From: Pogonophryne albipinna
Lineage: Eukaryota > Chordata > Actinopteri > Perciformes > Artedidraconidae
NCBI GenBank assembly: GCA_028583405.1
Contig: CM053260.1
Location: forward strand, 14,406,660-14,470,659
Direction: 5' to 3'
Length of the DNA: 64,000 nt
A program made the position numbers and the translations under genes. Positions within the stretch are counted from its first letter, which is position 1. Every line of letters starts with the position of its first letter. Positions 60,401-64,000 of this stretch are shown piece by piece. The notes beneath the pieces were generated by a model. The model was not told where the DNA came from. It did not search any database and saw only the letters and a program-made list of their open reading frames with translations.

Positions 60401-63262
60401 CTGCAGCCAACTTCAAACAGACTTCAAACAAATTGAGCATTTTGGTTTTGTAACTAACTAAATATTTTGTAGAAATTAGATATATACAACCTTGAAAGTA
60501 TCAAGGTATTAGGCGGAGGTAGGTGAGTCTTCGACATTAATGTGATATGGTGTCTTTGAAATGACTAAAAAAGCCTTAGAGCCCCGATCATTTGCTTAAC
60601 CAAAGCACAAAAACAGTAATTATGTCTTCCACATGACTGAAACACAATTCTACTCAAAAGGAAAACAGATGAGAGCTTCAGATAACTTTTGAGAGCAAGG
60701 AACTAATAGTCCCCTTTGGAAGACATAAACACACAATTAGCTGTACACAAATAGGGGGTAACCACATCAAAAGCGCTCAAAGGGAATATTAAACCATGCG
60801 ACTGCAGAGGAATGCTAACACTGCCTTCTAAAGTGATTAAATGATGAGTGAATCTTTGCGGCTCCACGCAGTCGTCCTCAGCCACATCCTCCACCGCGGT
60901 TTCAGCTTTTACGTAAACAAGAGAACAAGCAGTGACTGACAGTTGTGAGCGGCATGTGGACCGCAGCAGAATTAAAACAGCAGCCTGTGTGAGCCACTAG
61001 CTCTCATCTACACCACAAGGTTATTCATCTGGGTCTCAAGAATGTGAAAGAGTTACAACAAAGTGGTCTTTATCTGACCACCCCAGAGTGTTCTTTGTAA
61101 TAGCCGCACTATATATCAGAGCCGTCACTCAGTTAAAAGAGTAATTCATTAGAGTTATTGTTATTGCTGTTTCTCCAATGAGCCACTTTGTACTAAGCCT
61201 GTAGCTTACTCCCTTTGCCCACAGGACTCTTGACACTGAAGTGACCTGCATTTGGCACATGCAGGACCTCTAGAAAGGGACAGCTGTGAGTCTGTTCCTG
61301 CCTGTGTCTGACTCCTTTAGTCCCGAGTGTTGTGCCGGTCAGGCGGAGGCACTAACAGCCCCACACCCTTAATCCAGCAGCCCTTTCTGTGCCCATCACT
61401 GGGCAATATATCTGCCAGATAGTTTACGGACTGATAGCCTCCAATAGAGGGAGGATCAGGGTGTGGGGGTCTACTGCGCTCTTTCTATCCACATTGGCCC
61501 CTAGGTGCCCATTGATGACAGCTATCATTCACAATGCAGAACAATGCTGGCGGATCTCAATGTGTGGAAAAGGAGGTGGGGGCAGTGGATGACGGCACTG
61601 ATATCAAACAGTGAAGCTCAGCGGCTGCCTGGAAGCAGAACTGAAGGGGACGGGAACTTTTATAGCGTTGGAAGATATTTGAGTGTAGGGCTGCAACTAA
61701 CATTGTTTTTTACTGACACCCAACTCAAAGATTTTCTGTTACTGTGCAGCAAAGAAACCATAACATAGTCACAATTAAGAAGCGGAAATCAATGTACTTT
61801 TTTTTTAAACACTGAAACTTATCAATCTATTTGACTGATACATATTCATCTGCTGATAGTTCAGAGTTTTAAAGACTCATTATTACCATAATAAAATGTC
61901 ACCAATTGATACAAAAGAGTGACTTTTTTCTTGTCAAGAGACATCAGAAAGATGTACAGAGTCTCAAGGCAACTTTGTTTACATGTTAAATTTCTTGTAA
62001 ATCTATACTCCGAATTTAGCATGAATGCTGATGAGCAACATCAGATTCCACAGGTGGCTTCAATCTGTTCAAAGAGGTCTAAAAGGCCCTTCAGGACCAG
62101 GCTTCAAATCGACAGTTTAAAGCAGCGCCTCAATGGGCATGTGTGTTCATGAATCTACTGTCCTTGTGATTAAGTATTTTATTCAAGCATGAAGTAATCA
62201 GAAGTAAGCCAGGTCAGTTCAGCTGCCACAGAGAGCTCTGATCATATAGATGGGCTGTCAGGGGTGAAAATCCTGAGGCTTGATTATAACTCCTATAATA
62301 ACCAAAGAGGCGCTGAACGTATAGCTAAACGGTGTCATGAAGCTCCATCTGTTGAGAACTCTTTCTGAGAAAATCACGTGTGTATGAATAAGTAAGTGAT
62401 AAACTTGGAGTTCCTAGCCAAAGAGCGTAAAGCTAGACAGACCATCGTAAAAAAAGCAGACCATGATTTTCATTTGTCAAAGCAGCTTGAACTTGTGCAA
62501 CATGTCTCTAGAGGGCCTGTTTCAAAAAGGGGAAGAGATGGACAATTCTGGTAAAAAAAACAAAAGTTGACGGTAAGAGGAATTTCCTGTTGTGTGGTTT
62601 TATCTGAAAAACAACGGAGTCCTCCACTGTTTTACTTCAACAGCTCAAATTCAACAATGGAGTTGCTGATAAAATACTTGGCTGGTGGTGAAGGAGCCAA
62701 CTGCTGATGTGTGGAGATTCTCATTCACTCACACATAGAGAAAGGCGACCACTCAAACAGAGTTCAGTGGGGAGCTGACTGAAACGGATAAGAGTTGTAG
62801 GCTCCAGCCAAGAGGCTAAAGGTGTTTTATTCAAATGGCAGCTATCAGTTTCAGTCTGTAGAGGGTTTTTATGACTTTTCATTTCACTGTAACTGCATCC
62901 ACTGACAATGATGAAATATGGACATGTGTACAAAAAAAGTAGCTAAACAATGTTGCAGTGTGTGAAAGTTTCTAAATCAATTCCTTAATGCAGTTTTAAA
63001 CTCTAATATACGAATGGCTCGAGAATTTACGACAAAAAGAAAAACAAAGGGGAAAAGAAGAGGAACAACAAATAAATGGAGCACAAACAAATATGAGAAG
63101 AAATAAAGAAAATGTGATACTTAATGTAAAACATCTAGTAAGGATGTTTCTACTCACCATACTGGCAGCTGGGCCCGTTGAACCCTGCGAGACAGTCACA
63201 AAGCTGCGTGGACCCCTCCCGACAGTGGCCCCCGTTGAAGCACACACCGTAGCTACACACCG
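18363..63262 (-). CDS. megf6: megf6, multiple EGF-like domains protein 6 (35 coding exons, 5' partial)
   Basis: Secreted multi-EGF protein; its molecular role is poorly defined. 35 GT/AG exons, all joined in phase 1, encode about 1,486 residues: one EGF (63262-63158); cbEGF/EGF repeats at 46479, 40152, 37542, 36476, 35964, 35730, 35366 and 33821; an acidic linker (32415-32248); 24 eight-cysteine laminin-type EGF repeats from 31539 to 18677; and a 22-residue tail ending at TAG 18363-18365. Junction strings [33 protein letters not shown] and SCREGGP match human MEGF6 as I recall it ([40 protein letters not shown]), as does the order of repeats. The signal peptide and EMI exons of the long form are not seen and should lie beyond 64000. 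A candidate alternative start is at 43398. Teleost a/b paralogue status is unresolved. Confidence 0.96.
18677..18805 (-). CDS. megf6: megf6 EGF repeat exon (last of 24)
   Basis: 129 nt, phase 1-1. Encodes [20 protein letters not shown] then [20 protein letters not shown]; all eight cysteines are present. Confidence 0.95.
18944..19207 (+). repeat. dispersed fish repeat
   Basis: Contains TAAATGGAGTGTACTTATAT, CCTCAAAGCGCTTTACATAC, GGATCTTGCCCAAGGATACA and, at its end, GACCGCACTCCCTCGCAGCC. These are words of a common fish interspersed repeat that I recognise from memory but cannot assign to a family. It lies in the megf6 intron 18806-19737; the rest of that intron shows nothing else. Confidence 0.6.
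19738..19866 (-). CDS. megf6: megf6 EGF repeat exon
   Basis: 129 nt, phase 1-1. Encodes [20 protein letters not shown] then [20 protein letters not shown]; eight cysteines. Confidence 0.95.
19952..20080 (-). CDS. megf6: megf6 EGF repeat exon
   Basis: 129 nt, phase 1-1, donor GTAAGT. Encodes [20 protein letters not shown] then [20 protein letters not shown]; eight cysteines. Confidence 0.95.
20168..20270 (+). mobile_element. fragment of hAT-like repeat (one end only)
   Basis: AGGGTTCCCACACCTTCATA is followed by CATTTAAGGACTTACCATGC, typical of one terminus of fish hAT-type non-autonomous elements (from memory). The opposite terminus is not found in the intron 20081-20611, so it looks truncated. 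Confidence 0.5.
20612..20740 (-). CDS. megf6: megf6 EGF repeat exon
   Basis: 129 nt, phase 1-1, donor GTGAGA. Encodes [20 protein letters not shown] then [20 protein letters not shown]; eight cysteines. Confidence 0.95.
20888..21016 (-). CDS. megf6: megf6 EGF repeat exon
   Basis: 129 nt, phase 1-1. Encodes [20 protein letters not shown] then [20 protein letters not shown]; eight cysteines and possible N-glycosylation sites (NCSN, NCTC). Confidence 0.95.
21017..21756 (-). other. megf6 intron, 0.7 kb
   Basis: AT-rich intron. Nothing recognised in it. Confidence 0.5.
21757..21885 (-). CDS. megf6: megf6 EGF repeat exon lacking two cysteines
   Basis: 129 nt, phase 1-1. Encodes [20 protein letters not shown] then [20 protein letters not shown]. 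Only six of eight cysteines remain: the third is Ala (GCA) and the fifth is Ser (AGT). In laminin-type EGF pairing these two would bond to each other. The splice sites and frame are intact. Confidence 0.94.
22083..22211 (-). CDS. megf6: megf6 EGF repeat exon
   Basis: 129 nt, phase 1-1, donor GTGAGT. Encodes [20 protein letters not shown] then [20 protein letters not shown]; eight cysteines. Confidence 0.94.
22317..22448 (-). CDS. megf6: megf6 EGF repeat exon (132 nt)
   Basis: 132 nt, phase 1-1, donor GTACGT. Encodes [20 protein letters not shown] then [20 protein letters not shown]; one extra residue in the loop before the fifth Cys, at the same place as in the matching human repeat (recalled). 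Confidence 0.95.
22595..22723 (-). CDS. megf6: megf6 EGF repeat exon
   Basis: 129 nt, phase 1-1, donor GTGAGT. Encodes [20 protein letters not shown] then [20 protein letters not shown]; eight cysteines. Confidence 0.95.
22724..23220 (-). other. megf6 intron with short fish repeat fragment
   Basis: About 22935-22995 reads GTTTTATTCATATAGCCCAA followed by CTGCTTCAGACGGCTTTAAA. This resembles, in reverse orientation, the 3' tail of a common fish retroposon. The rest is unremarkable. Confidence 0.45.
23221..23349 (-). CDS. megf6: megf6 EGF repeat exon
   Basis: 129 nt, phase 1-1. Encodes [20 protein letters not shown] then [20 protein letters not shown]; eight cysteines. Confidence 0.95.
23676..23804 (-). 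CDS. megf6: megf6 EGF repeat exon
   Basis: 129 nt, phase 1-1. Encodes [20 protein letters not shown] then [20 protein letters not shown]; eight cysteines. It is close in sequence to the 18677-18805 repeat (QCDRxSGxCSCxxGWIG). Confidence 0.95.
23805..25490 (-). other. megf6 intron, 1.7 kb
   Basis: Non-coding. Open frames here on both strands match nothing I know. No repeat family recognised. Confidence 0.5.
25491..25619 (-). CDS. megf6: megf6 EGF repeat exon
   Basis: 129 nt, phase 1-1, donor GTAAGA. Encodes [20 protein letters not shown] then [20 protein letters not shown]; eight cysteines. Confidence 0.95.
25708..25836 (-). CDS. megf6: megf6 EGF repeat exon
   Basis: 129 nt, phase 1-1, donor GTGAGT. 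Encodes [20 protein letters not shown] then [20 protein letters not shown]; eight cysteines and possible N-glycosylation sites NQTC and NCTE. Confidence 0.95.
26123..26251 (-). CDS. megf6: megf6 EGF repeat exon
   Basis: 129 nt, phase 1-1, donor GTAAGT. Encodes [20 protein letters not shown] then [20 protein letters not shown]; eight cysteines. Confidence 0.95.
   Translation of the reverse strand, partial: HVLRVSTDWTARRNVCVLTEEAVTTSAEFVPVPLAGSVLSAT
26336..26464 (-). CDS. megf6: megf6 EGF repeat exon
   Basis: 129 nt, phase 1-1, acceptor CCTCAG. Encodes [20 protein letters not shown] then [20 protein letters not shown]; eight cysteines. Human MEGF6 has a close counterpart ([14 protein letters not shown], recalled). 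Confidence 0.95.
27148..27864. mobile_element. non-autonomous terminal-inverted-repeat element, hAT-like ends
   Basis: The left end CAGGGTTCCCACG is inverted at the right end as CGTGGGAACCCTG (27852-27864), a 13-bp perfect repeat. TATCT precedes the left end (27143-27147) and follows the right end (27865-27869), a 5-bp duplication. There is no transposase frame. The ends resemble fish hAT-type elements, but hAT duplications are normally 8 bp. Confidence 0.75.
27461..27690 (+). repeat. pyrimidine-rich (CT/TCC) low-complexity tract
   Basis: About 230 bp dominated by C and T on the + strand (for example TCCTCCTCTTCTTCTCCTC). It creates spurious Ser/Leu-rich and Glu/Arg-rich open frames. It lies inside the element at 27148-27864. 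Confidence 0.85.
28088..28219 (-). CDS. megf6: megf6 EGF repeat exon (132 nt)
   Basis: 132 nt, phase 1-1, donor GTATGT. Encodes [20 protein letters not shown] then [20 protein letters not shown]; one extra loop residue (GDGSC), as in the matching human repeat (GHGSCD, recalled). Confidence 0.95.
28304..28432 (-). CDS. megf6: megf6 EGF repeat exon
   Basis: 129 nt, phase 1-1. Encodes [20 protein letters not shown] then [20 protein letters not shown]; eight cysteines. Confidence 0.95.
28433..28832 (-). other. megf6 intron, 0.4 kb
   Basis: Nothing recognised in this intron. Confidence 0.5.
28833..28964 (-). CDS. megf6: megf6 EGF repeat exon (132 nt)
   Basis: 132 nt, phase 1-1, donor GTGAGT. 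Encodes [20 protein letters not shown] then [20 protein letters not shown]. The third and fourth cysteines are separated by two residues instead of one, as in human (ICPAC, recalled). Confidence 0.95.
29057..29182 (-). CDS. megf6: megf6 EGF repeat exon (126 nt)
   Basis: 126 nt, phase 1-1. Encodes [20 protein letters not shown] then [19 protein letters not shown]. One residue shorter between the fourth and fifth cysteines, matching human SCGGAPC (recalled). Confidence 0.95.
29294..29428 (-). CDS. megf6: megf6 EGF repeat exon (135 nt)
   Basis: 135 nt, phase 1-1, donor GTATGT. Encodes [20 protein letters not shown] then [20 protein letters not shown]. Three residues, not one, separate the sixth and seventh cysteines (CQRKC), as in human CGKRC (recalled). 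Confidence 0.95.
29674..30005. mobile_element. Harbinger-like MITE with TTA target duplication
   Basis: Left end, after TTA at 29674-29676: GCGTCCACATGGCAGCGTGC then GTTGAAGCTT. The right end is its inverted copy, AAGCTTCAACGCACGCCGCC then GTGTGGACGGGCCG, followed by TTA at 30003-30005. A TTA/TAA duplication fits PIF/Harbinger. Internal length about 326 bp with no transposase frame. It lies in the megf6 intron 29429-30379. Confidence 0.7.
30380..30514 (-). CDS. megf6: megf6 EGF repeat exon (135 nt)
   Basis: 135 nt, phase 1-1. Encodes [20 protein letters not shown] then [20 protein letters not shown]. The longer loop before the fifth Cys matches human CVQPHTQSC (recalled). Confidence 0.95.
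30515..30909 (-). other. megf6 intron, 0.4 kb
   Basis: AT-rich. Nothing recognised. Confidence 0.5.
30910..31038 (-). CDS. megf6: megf6 EGF repeat exon, highly conserved
   Basis: 129 nt, phase 1-1, donor GTAAGT. Encodes [20 protein letters not shown] then [20 protein letters not shown]. This repeat is nearly identical to human MEGF6 ([17 protein letters not shown], recalled) and is one of the best identifiers of the gene. Confidence 0.97.
31154..31282 (-). CDS. megf6: megf6 EGF repeat exon
   Basis: 129 nt, phase 1-1, donor GTGAGT. Encodes [20 protein letters not shown] then [20 protein letters not shown]; human counterpart FGKNCSFSC and CRCPPGVSG (recalled). Confidence 0.95.
31408..31539 (-). 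CDS. megf6: megf6 first laminin-type EGF repeat exon
   Basis: 132 nt, phase 1-1. Encodes [20 protein letters not shown] then [20 protein letters not shown]. It follows the linker exon directly ([10 protein letters not shown]), as in human (KFVCLDDSFG, recalled). It has the C-x2-C spacing seen in that repeat. Confidence 0.96.
31540..32247 (-). other. megf6 intron, 0.7 kb
   Basis: No exon-like sequence or recognised repeat. Confidence 0.5.
32248..32415 (-). CDS. megf6: megf6 acidic linker exon between cbEGF and laminin-type EGF blocks
   Basis: 168 nt, phase 1-1, donor GTGAGT. Encodes about 56 cysteine-free residues, including [20 protein letters not shown], then [20 protein letters not shown] and KF. 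Human MEGF6 has a diverged acidic linker at the same place that also starts after SPLE and ends TEKF (recalled). It probably forms an extended, flexible spacer. Confidence 0.93.
32780..33378 (+). repeat. fish retroposon (SINE/LINE 3' region) in megf6 intron
   Basis: Contains CCGTCCTGGGAGAGGGATCC, TGCTCTCCCTGAGGTTTCTC, GAAGTTTTTCCTTGTACGAT and ATGTGAGGGTCTAAGGATAG, then GCACTTTGGCTCGACCAAAA and CTATATAAATAAAACTTGAT with a GATTTTATTTGATTTGAT tail. These are words of an abundant fish retroposon (from memory). The tail at the right marks + orientation. The left border is uncertain. It fills much of the intron 32416-33698. Confidence 0.65.
33699..33821 (-). CDS. megf6: megf6 calcium-binding EGF exon
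   Basis: 123 nt, phase 1-1. Encodes [20 protein letters not shown] then [20 protein letters not shown]. It shows the D-x-D-E-C start, the Asn and aromatic residues of a cbEGF, and six cysteines. Confidence 0.95.
34225..34962. mobile_element. non-autonomous hAT-like element with a nested repeat
   Basis: The left end GAGGGTTTCCGTTAGCCGG (34225) and right end CCTAGCGGAAACCCTG (34947-34962) are inverted repeats, 13 of 16 bases matching. Both subterminal regions are rich in CCGGT and CCGG words. A second repeat start, AGGGATGCTCCGATCGAT, occurs near 34325 inside it. No clear 8-bp target duplication survives. It lies in the megf6 intron 33822-35243. Confidence 0.6.
35244..35366 (-). CDS. megf6: megf6 EGF exon with CC pair
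   Basis: 123 nt, phase 1-1, donor GTATGT. Encodes [20 protein letters not shown] then [20 protein letters not shown]. Eight cysteines; human counterpart SPCCQQVCTNNPGGYECGC (recalled). Confidence 0.95.
35593..35730 (-). CDS. megf6: megf6 EGF exon (IEMEIVNSC)
   Basis: 138 nt, phase 1-1. Encodes [20 protein letters not shown] then [20 protein letters not shown]. The start was set by phase and by the conserved [13 protein letters not shown] junction (human [13 protein letters not shown], recalled). The resulting acceptor, CACTGAAAAG, is purine-rich and weak. The nearer TTGAG is out of frame. Confidence 0.9.
35842..35964 (-). CDS. megf6: megf6 calcium-binding EGF exon
   Basis: 123 nt, phase 1-1. 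Encodes [20 protein letters not shown] then [20 protein letters not shown]. The donor is GTCAGT, an unusual version. Six cysteines and the cbEGF signature. Confidence 0.93.
35965..36353 (-). other. megf6 intron, 0.4 kb
   Basis: AT-rich. Nothing recognised. Confidence 0.5.
36354..36476 (-). CDS. megf6: megf6 EGF exon ([10 protein letters not shown])
   Basis: 123 nt, phase 1-1, donor GTAAAA. Encodes [20 protein letters not shown] then [19 protein letters not shown]. It lacks the D-x-D-E calcium signature. Six cysteines. The acceptor after TTGCAG was chosen by phase over a second AG five bases on. Confidence 0.93.
36870..37060 (+). repeat. LINE 3' tail
   Basis: GTGTTGCACTGTTGGTGGAG, CTGGGACCTAAGATTTTCAT and AACGAATGACAATAAAAGCC are followed by a repeated CCTTGAAA tail. 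This is the familiar 3' end of a fish non-LTR retrotransposon (from memory), + orientation. It lies in the megf6 intron 36477-37416; nothing else is seen there. Confidence 0.65.
37417..37542 (-). CDS. megf6: megf6 EGF exon ([11 protein letters not shown])
   Basis: 126 nt, phase 1-1, donor GTGAGT. Encodes [20 protein letters not shown] then [20 protein letters not shown]. Joined to the previous exon it reads CIAIHSC, comparable to human CLAINSC (recalled). Six cysteines, no calcium signature. Confidence 0.94.
37543..40029 (-). other. megf6 intron, 2.5 kb
   Basis: No exon or repeat is recognised apart from an AAT-type simple repeat near 39615-39645. The stretch 37740-37990 is less AT-rich than its flanks and may be a conserved non-coding element. 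Confidence 0.45.
40030..40152 (-). CDS. megf6: megf6 calcium-binding EGF exon (common acceptor of both starts)
   Basis: 123 nt, phase 1-1, acceptor CTACAG. Encodes [20 protein letters not shown] then [20 protein letters not shown]. It is the first exon downstream of the candidate alternative start exon. Human counterpart [20 protein letters not shown] (recalled). Confidence 0.95.
40153..43238 (-). other. megf6 intron between alternative first exon and cbEGF exon
   Basis: About 3.1 kb. The stretch 42410-42670 is less AT-rich than its flanks, without a recognisable product. The rest shows nothing. Confidence 0.4.
43239..43398 (-). CDS. megf6: candidate alternative first exon of megf6 with signal peptide
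   Basis: On the - strand CAACCATGG (A at -3, G at +4, an excellent Kozak context) opens a 53-codon frame starting [18 protein letters not shown], a typical signal peptide with a hydrophobic core and a plausible cleavage after LTSA. The mature part includes [20 protein letters not shown], rich in Tyr, Arg and His with two cysteines, and ends HSPPAA. A consensus donor, GCAG|GTAAGG, follows in phase 1, the phase used throughout megf6, and joins to [11 protein letters not shown] at 40152. The product would be a secreted protein of about 1,463 residues without EMI, EGF1 and the first cbEGF. No transcript evidence is available here. Confidence 0.68.
43399..43720 (-). promoter_or_regulatory. megf6: candidate promoter/5'UTR of the alternative megf6 start
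   Basis: Upstream of the 43398 ATG, the - strand has a GA-rich tract (about 43575-43680, for example GGGAGGGGGAAAGGGAGAGG) of the kind that binds SP1/KLF/MAZ factors in TATA-poor promoters. AT-rich words (TATTATAATATTT) lie near 43438-43452, close to the ATG. The transcription start is not determinable by eye. Confidence 0.3.
46357..46479 (-). CDS. megf6: megf6 calcium-binding EGF exon with seven cysteines
   Basis: 123 nt, phase 1-1, acceptor CATCAG. Encodes [20 protein letters not shown] then [20 protein letters not shown]. The D-x-N-E-C start and aromatic residue fit a cbEGF. The CC doublet gives an odd number of cysteines, so one may be free or bonded outside the module. Confidence 0.94.
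46480..63157 (-). other. largest megf6 intron, 16.7 kb
   Basis: Separates EGF1 from the cbEGF block. It contains a SINE (49301-49590), scattered AT-rich sequence and no convincing exon on either strand. Stretches at 46990-47130, 54310-54560 and 61200-61620 are less AT-rich and look compositionally constrained; they are candidate enhancers only. Confidence 0.5.
49301..49590 (+). mobile_element. tRNA-derived SINE with LINE-like tail
   Basis: The head reads GGCAGTGGCACAGTCAGTAG, similar to a pol III A box, then GACTCAAGTCCCC in place of a B box. The body contains GGTGCCCTTGAGCAAGGCAC, GCCCACTGCTCCTAGTA and GGGTTAAATGCAGAGGCC. The tail repeats ATTCT. This is a common fish SINE type (from memory), inserted in the large megf6 intron. 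Confidence 0.75.
63158..63262 (-). CDS. megf6: megf6 EGF1 exon
   Basis: 105 nt, phase 1-1, acceptor CTGCAG, donor GTGAGT. Encodes [20 protein letters not shown] then [14 protein letters not shown], a classical six-cysteine EGF. Human MEGF6 has ECSASLCFHGGRC and GPRCQY directly after its EMI domain (recalled). Confidence 0.94.
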
Positions 63263-64000
63263 CTGCAGAGAAAGACAAAAAGAAAACAGTGTGTGAAGCA
63301 GAGACACCTGGTTGACGAGATGTCAACATCTTCAGATTCAAATGCTGACCTCCTTCTATCAAAACCTTATCATCGGCCTGTTCGCTCCTGACTAAACAGG
63401 AACCTTGATTCTCTTCCATTCACACTAACCAATGTGAGAGGAATCCACCACTTGGCTCTCTTTGAGCAGAAGCGCAGGCTTTTGACCAAGTCAAAGACAT
63501 TTCTAAACTCCTTTTTACAGAATGTAAAAGTGTTTGACACAAGCAGAGGGCTTCTGCTTGTATAACTTTAAATAAGGAAAGTAACCTTTCCCTGTATGTT
63601 ACTCGAGAATGACCTCGATTGAATAACTATGATCATTGTCGCAAACAGTGATCATACAGATGTTTATGGGATCAAATCAGCGAGTCACAGGGTGAGTGTT
63701 GCTCATCTGTCTCCTGTAGCCCGTGGCTCTTTGTCCATAAATCCTTCTAAGTCAAACTACTCACCGTCGTTAAGAAATTCAAAGAATCTATGAAATATAG
63801 GTACCTCAAATTCCCAAAACCAGGACAACATTCACATGAATCATGACAATCCTTCACTACAAGTATGGGTACATGCTGAAGTCTCCCAGCCTGTGTGTAT
63901 CTCATGTGCGTTGCGGCTAATATCCCTGTGAAGTAAGACACAGCTGTTTGAGCCAGGCCTGTTGTTTGCACTCTCCTGAGCAGAGTACAGTGCTTAGTAA
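63263..64000 (-). other. megf6 intron at right edge
   Basis: I looked for EMI-domain coding (CCxGW-type motifs) on the - strand and did not find it. The upstream exons should lie beyond the window. Confidence 0.5.

Noticed and set aside
63263..64000. EMI-domain exon of megf6
   Set aside because: No cysteine pattern or CCxGW-like motif found on the - strand before the window ends.

Overview
This is a vertebrate, almost certainly teleost (ray-finned fish), nuclear genomic window. Its genes are split into short exons with GT/AG introns, the exons match two known vertebrate genes, and the introns carry repeats of types common in fish: a piggyBac-type MITE with TTAA ends, hAT-like and Harbinger-like terminal-inverted-repeat elements, LINE 3' tails and a tRNA-derived SINE. 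A 232-bp pure GT microsatellite lies in one intron. No bacterial-type operon, phage, CRISPR or rRNA locus is present. || Two protein-coding genes converge tail to tail. On the + strand, positions 1896-14056 hold the last 13 coding exons of kcnab2, the voltage-gated K+ channel beta-2 subunit, an aldo-keto reductase fold. Its 3'UTR of about 3.4 kb runs to about 17.49 kb. The in-window protein spans residues 40-367 in human KvBeta2 numbering and has the same length as the human protein over that span. The N-terminal exons lie left of the window. On the - strand, positions 63262-18363 hold 35 coding exons of megf6 (multiple EGF-like domains 6). In transcript order they encode EGF1, a block of seven EGF/calcium-binding-EGF repeats (eight EGF modules in total), an acidic linker, 24 eight-cysteine laminin-type EGF repeats (one per exon, mostly 129 nt, all phase 1-1) and a short C-terminal tail. 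The signal peptide and EMI exons of the full-length form are not seen and should lie right of the window. || Layout: 1-14056 kcnab2 exons and introns; 14057-17490 kcnab2 3'UTR, containing a MITE-like repeat; 17.48-17.51 kb shared end of both transcripts; 17490-18362 megf6 3'UTR; 18363-31539 dense megf6 EGF exons; 32248-32415 linker; 33699-46479 calcium-binding EGF exons; 46480-63157 one intron of 16.7 kb; 63158-63262 EGF1; 63263-64000 intron. || Most interesting observations: (1) a candidate alternative first exon of megf6 at 43398-43239, with a strong Kozak ATG, its own signal peptide, a Tyr/Arg/His-rich segment and a phase-1 donor, which would give a secreted form lacking EMI, EGF1 and the first cbEGF; (2) one EGF repeat (21885-21757) that has lost exactly the two cysteines expected to pair with each other; (3) an RGD tripeptide in the C-terminal tail; (4) kcnab2 and megf6 appearing to share their 3' end. 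The two genes have no evident biochemical link; their pairing looks positional.
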